Shown piece by piece: positions 39,501 through 47,467 of a DNA stretch of 64,000 nt. The DNA comes from Novipirellula sp052161655 (lineage in GTDB: Bacteria > Planctomycetota > Planctomycetia > Pirellulales > Pirellulaceae): contig NZ_CP197418.1 in NCBI RefSeq assembly GCF_052161655.1, positions 3,286,001 through 3,350,000 on the forward strand. The letters run 5' to 3'. Below the pieces are notes generated by a model. It was not told the origin of the DNA and searched no databases. It worked only from the letters and a program-made list of their open reading frames with translations. The position numbers and the translations under genes are program-made. Numbering within the stretch: the first letter of the stretch is position 1; each line of letters starts with the position of its first letter.

Positions 39501-39953
39501 TACATCGGAGAATTTCGATTCGATGAAGGTGACGGAAACGTGGTCACACGCGGGGTGAACCAATTTCGTGCGGTATGCGCCGATCATGCAACGGAGAGAA
39601 TTTTTTCGGCTGCGTTTGATGGCCGAATTCGGCTGCATGACTGGCAAGGCCATATTCTGAAAACAAGTAGTCGCTGGGAATCCGATGAAAACGGGCATCG
39701 ACGGTGGCCAGAGATGACCTCGATCGCCATCACGCCGGATCACGAAAGTTTGTTAACCGGCGGCCATGATGGTTCGATCGCAATCTGGAACTCGCGTGAT
39801 TTGCGGTTCATTGGAACCGTTATCCCCGCAAACGGACGCGGTCCGATCACCAATATCGACTTCGCGGACGACGCCAGCGTGTGGATGTACCATCAAGGCG
39901 GAGAAAACCTTGATCAGCCGCCGGTCGGCCTGCGAATCGAGCGGATCCAGTAG
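36516..39953 (+). CDS. Membrane Ser/Thr protein kinase with C-terminal WD40-like repeats
   Basis: A ~1145-residue kinase. The Hanks-type domain (~85-355) is intact: Gly loop GVGGFATVYRA, Lys in VALKSI, HRDIKPQNILL (~205) and DFGLVRD (~232), MAPEQV. One membrane segment follows (~382-404, GLLVTVFLLIAGGATVLA) and a short coiled coil (~405-450, KQQSLQNALADIQVRK). The rest (~520-1140) has WD40-like blades (LAFSPDDARIAVG, GGHDGSIAIWNS). This architecture is common in planctomycetes, probably sensing and signalling, though the input is unknown. GGAG sits six bases upstream of ATG 36516, so I prefer it to ATG 36504. Confidence 0.93.
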   Translation: MRRESVPLDNDSVDVHAAQTNSFYQQLQNSKNASFTGSLLLDESRLKAVLQQFNQANDSVATQSLGSAAPQDDFDTPLQIGRFTIRGILGVGGFATVYRAHDEMLHREVALKSIRRTSETTTEDEDPRLFEARAAARLSHPCLVPLYEAFQDTQSVYLVSEFCEGPTLAKWLKDNPGPVDPAVVGDTILRLADAIVHVHERGLVHRDIKPQNILLQQTGASEPQSRLSPRLTDFGLVRDLFCEANADSDDRMVGTLHYMAPEQVLHAEQTHGESCDIFSLGVLMYRMLTGLLPHRGRNAADVFESICFTEPVAPRIVSPSVPRDLEAICMKCLAKDPAQRYANASELTAELNRWQQGLMVHARPRSLAERTLVAARRSPLETGLLVTVFLLIAGGATVLANSNRRLADKQQSLQNALADIQVRKELAIRQEHQTRVQRDRAKEHERIAIQTAYHSDLRHAYSSLASKSPAKAIQIAESIERFVAGVIPIGDDLRLLKSRASKDWLSLAPHAIQIRDVLILKRSDRGLVVSEEGVIRIHRLDNAEVSKELVFPDDTHVYSVAVSADETLMAVGKQIADDGEWLETRNEVEFIALDGSPPPAPLTNFPTTIQSLAFSPDDARIAVGCRYEAVQIFPVFPNESTSEKAPVISIDSPRRNHDIAFSQNGKQLLTLKQQDTPWLVNVDNPSIADEFHLGMLVYRMAWSNDGRYLVCTYSNADYLHLIDLESPNRKIRLEQPIGKPNCVAISDQGHQVVAGFHNGAIVTWDLSKAIAAAVDETTDNQIALDPTGFNVLHNGMVTAITLDDQGHILSGGEDGAVAISPFHAIVDPQIATTQHSTDAALTHDGKTALVVCANSEVLWIDTKTLQVNDVQIPRPGELPTQVKVSPNDQWLSVGYDSGNAQLVNLLKPTVSYSILCPECQTDHQRLVNVDFGIDGNQMLVSSDRGYEIKLCQLPQGPPDPDNTDSELVTIGQQRLPVDHRASLLHRTNHCLLFGEYIGEFRFDEGDGNVVTRGVNQFRAVCADHATERIFSAAFDGRIRLHDWQGHILKTSSRWESDENGHRRWPEMTSIAITPDHESLLTGGHDGSIAIWNSRDLRFIGTVIPANGRGPITNIDFADDASVWMYHQGGENLDQPPVGLRIERIQ

Positions 39954-40130
39954 CGCGTTTCAATCAGAACGATACGTTCAGGCGAGCCGATTCAGGTTGA
40001 TGCGATGGAGGAATCGTTAGGAAATAACTTCATTGGTTTTGCCCCGCAGCAGACGAGTGCAGAAGTGATTTCCGAACCATTCCTCAATGGTTCCTAGTGA
40101 TCGGTCGCAATCTGTCGCAGAAAAATTAGG

Positions 40131-40186
40131 GTAGTGGATCTTGCTAAAGATCCTGCTGCATGAAGATCTTTAGCAAGATCCACTAC
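40131..40186. terminator. Perfect 22-bp inverted repeat between convergent genes
   Basis: Arms at 40131-40152 (starting GTAGTGGATCTTGC) and 40165-40186 are exact complements with a 12-base loop. It lies 177 bases past the kinase stop and 32 bases before the stop of the acetyltransferase gene. It may act as a bidirectional terminator; the arms lack T runs, so a mobile palindrome is the alternative. Confidence 0.65.
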
Positions 40187-40218
40187 CGCCAACCCGAATG
40201 TTCGAGTCTGACAGACCA

Positions 40219-41187
40219 CTAGATCTGAAAGTTCAGCTCATCGGCGAGTGAATCATTTTGTCCGCTGCGAACTCGCAGCTGTGGCTTTTCGAGCACCACG
40301 GTGGTTCGCGGTCCTACACTCTTGGTGATCCACACGCTCGAACCGATCACGCTGTCTTTGCCGATCGTCGTCTTGCCGCCCAAAATGGTTGCGTTGGCGT
40401 ACACGACGACGCCGTCCTCAATCGTGGGATGACGTTTGGTCCCGCGAATCAATTGACCATCGTCATCGGTCTTGAAACTGAGTGCTCCGAGCGTGACCCC
40501 TTGATACAGTTTCACTCCGCGTCCGATCACACACGTTTCACCGATCACCACACCGGTGCCGTGATCGATAAAGAAATGATCGCCAATGGTTGCACCGGGA
40601 TGAATGTCGATCCCCGTTTGTTTGTGCGCCCACTCCGTCATCATGCGAGGGATAAACGGAACGTGCAGCTTGACCAATTGATGAGCGATTCGGTAGACCG
40701 TGATCGCCTCGAATCCGGGATAGCAAAACACCACTTCATCACTGGTTTGGCACGCTGGGTCGCCATCGTAAGCCGCTTGAACATCGGTCGCAAGAATGCG
40801 ACGCAGTTCTGGGATTCGCTTTAATAGCTCGATCGCCATCGCTTGCCCTTTGGCCTCGAAGTCGATGTCGCTCTCACAATCCATGTGATTCTTTTGCACG
40901 CGGTGTTCATGCCGCAGTGCACGCGCAATCTGAGTGGTCAATTGGTCATGCAGCGAATCGATCAGACTGCCGACATGATACCCAACGTTGCCCGCATGCA
41001 GCCCCGTCTTGCGACGGTAACCCGGATACAGAACGTCCTTCAAATCAAGCAGAATCTCGACCACTGCGGTATAGCTTGGCAGCGGGCAATGACCGAGATG
41101 ATTGAGCGCATCGTCGGGCGTGTAGGTCGCAACGATCTGTTCGGTAAGTTCAGGGAGTTGCTCTTTCAATCGAAAGTCGGACGACAC
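40219..41187 (-). CDS. cysE: Serine O-acetyltransferase
   Basis: A 322-residue serine O-acetyltransferase that transfers acetyl from acetyl-CoA to L-serine, the first step of cysteine synthesis. The N-terminal helical half (~1-190) is longer than in E. coli (273 aa total), resembling the EpsC/plant-like type. The left-handed beta-helix catalytic half carries GIDIHPGATIGDHFFIDHG (conserved Asp-His), GVVIGETCVIGRGVKLYQGVTLGALS and the C-terminal coil. The start is GTG 41187 with GAGGGAAG 8 bases upstream. It stands alone between a hairpin and a lipoprotein gene. Feedback regulation by cysteine is likely for the family but cannot be read here. Confidence 0.92.
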   Translation of the reverse strand: MSSDFRLKEQLPELTEQIVATYTPDDALNHLGHCPLPSYTAVVEILLDLKDVLYPGYRRKTGLHAGNVGYHVGSLIDSLHDQLTTQIARALRHEHRVQKNHMDCESDIDFEAKGQAMAIELLKRIPELRRILATDVQAAYDGDPACQTSDEVVFCYPGFEAITVYRIAHQLVKLHVPFIPRMMTEWAHKQTGIDIHPGATIGDHFFIDHGTGVVIGETCVIGRGVKLYQGVTLGALSFKTDDDGQLIRGTKRHPTIEDGVVVYANATILGGKTTIGKDSVIGSSVWITKSVGPRTTVVLEKPQLRVRSGQNDSLADELNFQI

Positions 41188-41410
41188 GGTACTTCCCTCA
41201 ATTCAATTGACCAAACCAAAATCACACCCCAAGGTATCTTGAAGGCATGGTTACGAATCACAATTACAATCGTAACCACAATCTCAAGCTGCGTCTGCCA
41301 CATCGCTTGTGGCACAGCCCGCTGGACTTATGGCAACGGTGCTCCGGGCTAACCGAAGCAGACGAATTGCCTTCCCGTTAACGAACCGCTTTCCCCCAAA
41401 CGAATCGGCG

Positions 41411-41923
41411 TTACCGACCGATCGTTGGTGGGTTGTCCAACAAGAAATCGCGAGGTCCGTGATGGCTGTAGTAGGGGTAACCTACTTGGCCGCTCGGAGG
41501 CCCTGGGTTGGTAGGTTGGGCTTGGGCCTGCGCCGCCGCCCGGTGGCCAAACAGGCCTGGTTGCAGGTGCGAACTGTAATCCAAGCCGCCTTGTTGCCAG
41601 CCGAGAGGACCCGCAACGCAGCCAGTGCGACCGCATCCGCCAGCCGAGCAACCGCCGGGACCGCATTGCCCTTGTCCCGTCAGTCGACCCACGATACCGG
41701 GACGACCGCCGCAATTTCCGCCGCACGACTCGCCACACGATTGGCAGCCGCTGTGCCGCGAACCAATGCGTCCCAGCAAGCCTGTGCCGCCGGAGCCGCA
41801 ATTGCCTGTGCTGCAACTCGGAGTGCCACAGCTCTGGCATCCGCCACGAACGCCGTGATGCAAGCACCCCGTCGTGGTGAACAATAGACCTGCAAGAGAA
41901 CTAATCAATAGCCAACGATTCAT
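41411..41923 (-). CDS. Cys/Gly-rich lipoprotein
   Basis: A 170-residue lipoprotein. MNRWLLISSLAGLLFTTTGC is a textbook lipobox signal (lipidated Cys at 20). The mature part is rich in Cys and Gly (many CGG, CQSC and GGCG clusters, ~25-110) and then Pro/Gln-rich (~125-170). GLLGRIG here echoes GLLGRVG in the BBP7 protein at 21370, a shared feature discussed in the findings. ATG 41923 has a strong Shine-Dalgarno (GGAAGGA) upstream. Cys-rich lipoproteins may take part in the protein-rich, disulfide-linked envelope reported for planctomycetes; that is inference. Confidence 0.8.
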   Translation of the reverse strand: MNRWLLISSLAGLLFTTTGCLHHGVRGGCQSCGTPSCSTGNCGSGGTGLLGRIGSRHSGCQSCGESCGGNCGGRPGIVGRLTGQGQCGPGGCSAGGCGRTGCVAGPLGWQQGGLDYSSHLQPGLFGHRAAAQAQAQPTNPGPPSGQVGYPYYSHHGPRDFLLDNPPTIGR

Positions 41924-42289
41924 CGCCGAATCCTTCCGCGAATACGCCACATGCTTGTAGCGAAATGCTGTGGTGTTTTATGTAGGGGTCGCCCCATTCG
42001 AATTCGTTCTTTCAAACGGATTCCTCAAGTACGACGTCATATCACTACTGTCATTCGGCCTTTGACGATTGAACCATACACACAATCGGTGCGACCCGAG
42101 CAAAGCGAATGAAACCACCGCGACAAAGACTCCGCAAACCTCCCAATTTATTGCTAGCGACCGGCAAGTCGGTGTGCCGGTCATTGCAAAACGGCTCGAA
42201 AGCCCCTGTGTCGTCTACATTTTTAGCGGTCGCGGCGTGAGGCCTGGCCCAAATAGCGTGGACTTAAGCGTTTTTGACTGAGCCGACTG

Positions 42290-42466
42290 CGTTAGCCGTG
42301 GGCCATCTACTTTGGTTAGCGGCACGGCGCAAGCCGTCCGGTCGCAGCGAGTAAAACGTTCAAATTAGGCCGAGCGGCTTGCGGGCTGTCGGTTTAGTGA
42401 GCCGCTCGCGCGTGAGCGGCCGGGTCCCACGCCATTACTCGGTACGTTACGGTCCACGGCCCACCA
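42290..42466 (-). repeat. Dispersed GC-rich intergenic repeat, copy C (inverted)
   Basis: On the minus strand it reads GGACCCGGCCGCTCACGCGC, then GGCTCACTAAACCGACAGCC, then a further section ending CCAAAGTAGATGGC, all shared with copy B at 51752-51890. Copy C is longer than B by about 70 bases in the middle. Confidence 0.75.
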
Positions 42467-42671
42467 ATGCAATTTTCGTTTACATCAGCAACCCGCTTGC
42501 GCCGTTTGCCTAGAAGAACACTCCTCTAACGCCCGATAAGCCGGCAGGGGGGCTCTCTGCCAGTCCATTTTTCTCGGGTTGCTAATGGCCGAGCATCTTT
42601 GGTAGTTCCGAGTCTGTACGAACCACGAGGTGCATTCGTACGGTATTGGCATTAGCGACCTCGCTTAGAGA

Positions 42672-42762
42672 GTATCCGAAAAGGGGTCTGACCCTTTGGA
42701 AGCGAGTCGCTTTTGTTGAGTTTTTTGCCTCGCCGGAGAGGGTCAGACCCCTTTTCGGATAC
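42672..42762. repeat. Perfect 24-bp inverted repeat with 43-base spacer
   Basis: Arms at 42672-42695 (starts GTATCCGAAAAGGGGTCTG) and 42739-42762 (ends CCCCTTTTCGGATAC) are exact complements. It lies just before the secreted-protein gene at 42795. It could be a MITE-like element or an attenuator. Confidence 0.8.
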
Positions 42763-42794
42763 CCGCTTAACTGGACGCAAAGGAAATGATCGTC

Positions 42795-43190
42795 ATGAAT
42801 CGGCAAACATGGACCAAGCTTGCATTGATCACTGGCTTGTTCTGCGGAATCCAAGTCACGACTGCACAAACGTCGAGTGCCCAGGTCACCGCCCCGCGGG
42901 TGCTTTCATCGTCGACGAATCACAGCGCAACGCTCGAAGAACAATTGACGAATCGTCTGCGAGCGACGAGCGAAGACCAGCGTGCTTACATTCGCTTCGT
43001 GGTTTTGAAGGTCAAGGAAGGCAAGCTCGATCTGCGACTGGTCGTGGCCGTAGAGCGTTACGCACTGCGCCGCCGTCCTGATTTCCCGTTTCCGTTTTTC
43101 GAACGAGCGATGAAGGTACAGGCAGCTAAATACAACGTGGTCATGCCACCGGTGAAATCATTCGCCTCGACGATTTCGGTAGACCGTTAG
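42795..43190 (+). CDS. Small secreted protein of unknown function
   Basis: A 131-residue exported protein that I do not recognise. A signal peptide (LALITGLFCGIQVTTAQ) precedes a helical domain with LEEQLTNRLRATSEDQRAYIRFVVLKVKEGKLDLRLV and a basic segment (YALRRRPDFPF). ATG 42795 has AAGGA at a suitable distance; ATG 42786 would be too close to it. The helical, Arg-rich surface suggests protein binding. It sits just after a 24-bp inverted repeat. Confidence 0.78.
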   Translation: MNRQTWTKLALITGLFCGIQVTTAQTSSAQVTAPRVLSSSTNHSATLEEQLTNRLRATSEDQRAYIRFVVLKVKEGKLDLRLVVAVERYALRRRPDFPFPFFERAMKVQAAKYNVVMPPVKSFASTISVDR

Positions 43191-43246
43191 AATTCGATCG
43201 CACAGCAGGATTTTGTTTTAAACGCGGCACGATCAGTGACTCCGTT

Positions 43247-45685
43247 TCAACGCGTTTGTCTTGTCCGGCGTCGCCGCGGCAACCGTCGCACATCAAACGG
43301 CAATTTGCGACGTGGCGAATCGGAGCCGATCTCCGCTTTGGGATCCGCACTGACCGAGCGTGCCAACCAACGTCCCAGGACACTGGACATCAACGATGGC
43401 AGAAGCAGTAGATCGCCGATCAGTGCCGCCATCAACAGTCCCATCATCAAGACCGCAAATTGGCTGGTCGGGACAAAATCGCTGAACCAATATGCCATCA
43501 GCGACAAACCGCAAACGAGTGTCGTTTGCAGCATCGCCCAACCGCACTGCGACAACGCGCCATAGACCGCTCGAATTTGCCCGAGTCCACGTGCACGCCG
43601 TGAACCATACCGGCTGACTAAGTGAATTGTGTCGTCCACCGCGATCCCCAACGCCACGCTGGCGGTCATCACCGACCCAATATCCAGCGGCGTGCGGACC
43701 AACCCCATGCACCCGAACAATGCAATCGTGGGAAACAGATTCGGAAGCATCGCGATCAAACCGCCTAGCACGCTTCGCAACAGGAACATCATGACGATCG
43801 CAACGACGCCAAACGCAGCCAAGAAGCTGCGGAACAGGTCACTCAGCAGCACTTCTTGTGCTTTCTGCACGATCGCGACATGTCCCGTCAACGTGACGTG
43901 AACATCCAATTCACTGTCGGCAACCTCCGTCTCGACCGCACTAAGAATTTGGTCGATCATGATCCTGTGATCAACGTTCTCGTTCTGAGGCAGCCGGATG
44001 CTGACACGCCAGACCTCTGCTTTTTCGTCTCGCGAAATAAAGCCCAACTTTCCGATCGATGACTCGGGATCAGCAATCAGGGAACGCACCACGCTGCGAC
44101 TCGCCGTGGCTGATAAACTTGCTCCGCTCTGTACCGGTGGAATAAATGACAACGGCGACAAGACACCATCGACCGACTCCATTTGCAAGGCGGTCTTATG
44201 AACTCGCTTGACCAAATCCAATCGTTCTAGCGGATCGTCGTCTTCGCTGATTGGCGGAAACGAGACCAGCAATTCTCCCGTCACCGTGGGTCCGATATTT
44301 TCTTCGAACCATTCATATTGCAGACGGATATCACTGCTAGGCAAAAACATTCGCGGCACATTGACCGACGTTTCTAGGTTTCGCAGTCCAAAACCAAGTC
44401 CAATCGTGATCAACACAAAGCTGATGATGACCGGCCATGGTCGCGCCAATCGTTTGCGAATTCTTCTTCGTACACGTCCTCGAATACGGTTCAGCCAAGT
44501 GTCTTTGTGCGCTTCGTCGGGGGCTGGCATTCTTGGGTCGGTTAGTACCATCGCGCCAGGCAAAACCAACAACAACATCAACAGTGTGCCCAAGACTCCC
44601 ATCGATGCAATCGCACCAAAGACGCGAATCGGTTCGATCCGTACTAACACGAGCGACCCAAGTCCCACGACCGTCGTTCCCGTGGCCAGCAAACATGGAG
44701 CGACTCCTGCCCGCATCGCACGACGTGCCGCCCCCGTTCGATTCAGTTCGGGATGCTCGTGCGATGCGTCAAGATAATAATTGCTAAGATGGATTCCAGC
44801 CGAAACGGTTAACACGAACACTAGCGGTGGTAACACAATCAGCACAGCGTTCAGCGGCGTCCCGATATAATAGACGGCGGCCAGCACCATCCCTTCGCCA
44901 ATCACGGCCACCAACGTAATCACCGCGGTCAACGGAATCGATCGCAGTGCAATGAAACACAAAATGGCGGCGAACACGGCTGACGGGGGTGCAAAATAGC
45001 GGACCGATCGCACACTCGCTTCGTCCACCGTCGCTCCGTCAAACGGACCTCCTACCATGGCGATCGATTCGACTTGGGTGCCCACTCGCTGAGCCACCAT
45101 TTCACGGATGACCGGCAACACATGGCGCCGGGCGACCAGAGCCGATTCATCCATCGATACGATCATGCAAGTCTGTTCGCCATCGTTTCCCACCATCGAT
45201 CCGTGCAATCGGGCGACAGCAACGCGGCGTGGCAAGCTGGCGGGCGATGCCATCATCTTGTCCAGCATGTTGGATCCGCTGCGACACCATTTCAGGGGAT
45301 GCGTGGCGCCACAGATTTGCTGCACCTCGGCGATCTTCTCAAGTGCCCAGTCCGGCAACGGTTCACGTGCCTCGTCCAAAAGATCGTTGGGCTGCTGGCA
45401 CAACGGATCGAGTAGGGTCACGGCATCCTGCAACGACTGCGAACCGAGATCCGATCCATCCCAGCCCATCAAGATCACGTCGGCTGCCGAAAAACGATGC
45501 GTAAACTCGTTGAACTCTGCCTTTTCCGGCAGCGAATCAGGCACCCAATCGGGTGGTCGATTCAAAATACTTTCGATCGACGCGTGTGAATGCAAAATCG
45601 CCGGAACAGCCAACAGCAACAGCATGCCGAGACCGATTGCCAAGCGTCGTAGATAACGACGTCGACGATAATCGATTTCAGCCAT
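43247..45685 (-). CDS. MMPL/RND-family exporter
   Basis: An 812-residue inner-membrane transporter of the MMPL / RND superfamily, usually moving lipids or hydrophobic compounds by proton motive force. One N-terminal segment (~16-31) is followed by a large extracytoplasmic domain and five membrane spans of the first half (~230-390, VFAAILCFIALRSI, AVLIVLPPLVFVLTVSAGIHL). The second half repeats the plan: loop, then segments including FLAAFGVVAIVMMFLLRSVLGGLIAMLP and a final pair near 730-780. GIAVDDTIHL carries the conserved Asp used in proton relay. ATG 45685 has AGGAG nine bases upstream. The divergent flavoprotein may be a partner. Confidence 0.88.
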   Translation of the reverse strand: MAEIDYRRRRYLRRLAIGLGMLLLLAVPAILHSHASIESILNRPPDWVPDSLPEKAEFNEFTHRFSAADVILMGWDGSDLGSQSLQDAVTLLDPLCQQPNDLLDEAREPLPDWALEKIAEVQQICGATHPLKWCRSGSNMLDKMMASPASLPRRVAVARLHGSMVGNDGEQTCMIVSMDESALVARRHVLPVIREMVAQRVGTQVESIAMVGGPFDGATVDEASVRSVRYFAPPSAVFAAILCFIALRSIPLTAVITLVAVIGEGMVLAAVYYIGTPLNAVLIVLPPLVFVLTVSAGIHLSNYYLDASHEHPELNRTGAARRAMRAGVAPCLLATGTTVVGLGSLVLVRIEPIRVFGAIASMGVLGTLLMLLLVLPGAMVLTDPRMPAPDEAHKDTWLNRIRGRVRRRIRKRLARPWPVIISFVLITIGLGFGLRNLETSVNVPRMFLPSSDIRLQYEWFEENIGPTVTGELLVSFPPISEDDDPLERLDLVKRVHKTALQMESVDGVLSPLSFIPPVQSGASLSATASRSVVRSLIADPESSIGKLGFISRDEKAEVWRVSIRLPQNENVDHRIMIDQILSAVETEVADSELDVHVTLTGHVAIVQKAQEVLLSDLFRSFLAAFGVVAIVMMFLLRSVLGGLIAMLPNLFPTIALFGCMGLVRTPLDIGSVMTASVALGIAVDDTIHLVSRYGSRRARGLGQIRAVYGALSQCGWAMLQTTLVCGLSLMAYWFSDFVPTSQFAVLMMGLLMAALIGDLLLLPSLMSSVLGRWLARSVSADPKAEIGSDSPRRKLPFDVRRLPRRRRTRQTR

Positions 45686-45960
45686 GGATCGGCTCCTGCT
45701 GGTAAACGGAGATCACTTGCCACACGCGGCAGGTGAATTAACTCACTGTTGTTATACCCACCGAAATGCGAATTTTGCAGCCACACTGGTTACGGGTTAC
45801 CAAAGAACCTTGCCATCATGGTTAGAATACGACGGCCAGGAAAACTGTACCGAGCATGTTACCGGGCGGGCAAGTTGGCGGATGGATCGACCTAGGCAGC
45901 ATTTTCAAGGTCGACCGTGCAATCACAATATTGTTTGGCAAAACGAATAAAAGGAAAATG

Positions 45961-47202
45961 ATGAAGTCAAGTTACGATTGCGTCGTTATCGGCGGTGGAC
46001 CTGGGGGTTGCTCCGCAGCCGCGATTGTGGCCCAGGCTGGGCATTCTACGTTGTTGATCGAGCGTGAAGCGTTTCCTCGATTCCACGTGGGTGAATCGCT
46101 GATGCCCGAAACGTATTGGCCGCTTCAACGTCTCGGATTGAACGATCGCGTCAAGAACGCGGGTTTTCAGGTCAAAAAGAGTGTGCAATTTGTAAGCCAT
46201 CATGGCAACGAATCGGCACCTTTCTTTTTCCGCCAACACGATATGCGAGAATGCAGCGACACATGGCAAGTCGAGCGAAGCGAGTTCGACAAGATGCTGT
46301 TCGATCGTGCCGAAGAACTGGGAGCCGACTGCTATGACCGAACCCGTTTGATCGATATCCGTTTTGACGACATGCATAAGATTGTCGGTGTGACGGTGCG
46401 TGATCGCAATGGAACGGATCACGACATCGATTGCGCCGTCGTTATTGATGGGACGGGACAGCAATCGTTTATCGCGAACAAGTTGAAATTAAAAGAGGTT
46501 AACCCTGAGCTGCGGAAAGTCGCGATCTGGTCGTACTATCGTGACGCGGTACGAGACGAAGGTGATAACAGCGGGGCCACAATCATCCTGAACACCGAGT
46601 CCAAGGAATCGTGGTTCTGGTTCATTCCATTGTCACGAGGAATCACCAGTATTGGTTGCGTTGGCGACACCGACTACATGCTCAAAGGCCGCGCCAAGCC
46701 AGAAGAGGTCTTTTTCGAAGAGCTCGAGCGATGCCCCGGACTGAAACCCCGCTTGGAGAACGCAACGCGGCTCGGCGATATCCGGGTCGCCAAAGAGTTT
46801 TCGTACATGACAAAACAGCAAGCCGGCGATGGCTGGGTATTAGTCGGTGACGCTCTTGGGTTCATCGATCCGGTGTACTCGTCCGGCGTCTACTTTGCAC
46901 TCGAAATGGGAGTGCGAGCTGGCGATGCCGTGGTCGAGGGCTTCAAGAAGAACGACCTCAGCGCCGCTCAACTTGGCGGTTGGACCGAGTCCTTTCTCGA
47001 AGGCGTCCATTGGCTTCGCAAATTGGTTACCGCGTTTTACACCAAAGAGTTTAGCATCGGCCGGTTCATGAAAGAGTATCCCGAGCACCGTGGCCGGGTG
47101 ACCGATCTGTTGATCGGCCGCATCTTTGACGAGAGCTCCGAACAATTGTTCAAAGACATGGACGATTCGATTGAAAAGGCCAAGATGGAATCGGCGATGT
47201 AG
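45961..47202 (+). CDS. FAD-dependent oxidoreductase, halogenase-like family
   Basis: A 413-residue flavoprotein of the tryptophan-halogenase/geranylgeranyl-reductase-like group. The N-terminal FAD motif GGGPGGCSAA (~12-21) follows a beta strand, with GESLMPETYW (~46-55). The sequence ESWFWFIPLSRG at ~216 contains WFWFIP, the WxWxIP motif of flavin halogenases. DALGFIDPVYSSGVYFALEMG near 295 is the second FAD-binding motif. Whether it halogenates, hydroxylates or reduces is not settled by these motifs. ATG 45961 has AAGGAA five bases upstream. It is divergent from the MMPL exporter, 275 bases away. Confidence 0.88.
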   Translation: MKSSYDCVVIGGGPGGCSAAAIVAQAGHSTLLIEREAFPRFHVGESLMPETYWPLQRLGLNDRVKNAGFQVKKSVQFVSHHGNESAPFFFRQHDMRECSDTWQVERSEFDKMLFDRAEELGADCYDRTRLIDIRFDDMHKIVGVTVRDRNGTDHDIDCAVVIDGTGQQSFIANKLKLKEVNPELRKVAIWSYYRDAVRDEGDNSGATIILNTESKESWFWFIPLSRGITSIGCVGDTDYMLKGRAKPEEVFFEELERCPGLKPRLENATRLGDIRVAKEFSYMTKQQAGDGWVLVGDALGFIDPVYSSGVYFALEMGVRAGDAVVEGFKKNDLSAAQLGGWTESFLEGVHWLRKLVTAFYTKEFSIGRFMKEYPEHRGRVTDLLIGRIFDESSEQLFKDMDDSIEKAKMESAM

Positions 47203-47240
47203 ATGTTCGCTTGATTACGAGCAATCGCCATCATAATCCG

Positions 47241-47269
47241 ACGCGTCAGTTCTGAAGTGACGCGTTTTT
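47241..47269 (+). terminator. Rho-independent terminator of the flavoprotein gene
   Basis: A perfect 8-bp stem ACGCGTCA/TGACGCGT (arms 47241-47248 and 47258-47265) followed by a run of Ts to 47269. Confidence 0.8.
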
Positions 47270-47272
47270 CAC

Positions 47273-47334
47273 AACCCGAAGCGTAAGCGAGGGAATCTCG
47301 ATATTGATGCGGTCCCTCGCTGACGCTTCGGGTT
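47273..47334. terminator. 22-bp inverted repeat between convergent genes
   Basis: Arms AACCCGAAGCGT.. (47273-47294) and ..ACGCTTCGGGTT (47313-47334) are complementary over 22 bases with one mismatch. It may serve as the gyrB terminator or be a dispersed palindrome. Confidence 0.55.
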
Positions 47335-47467
47335 ATGATTTGCCGGGAAAAATGACAATAGCGCAACTTCAAAACGCAACGGTCGCGTCTTTTCGCTTCC
47401 GCTCGGCTTGTCCGAGCGGAAGCGGGCAACTGGAAGCTACCAATGGTTGCAAACTCGCTGAAGGCTA

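Larger units (their letters stand above)
41924..42794. other. Gene-poor stretch with two repeat structures
   Basis: About 870 bases without a supported gene. It contains the dispersed repeat copy C (42290-42466) and a perfect 24-bp inverted repeat (42672-42762). Short open frames here (for example 42069-42281) have no family resemblance. Confidence 0.55.

Noticed and set aside
41309..41887. A 192-codon plus-strand frame over the lipoprotein
   Set aside because: The minus-strand frame has a lipobox signal and a Shine-Dalgarno site; this one has neither.
42069..42281. A 70-codon frame in the gene-poor region
   Set aside because: No motif, no ribosome-binding site and poor codon pattern.
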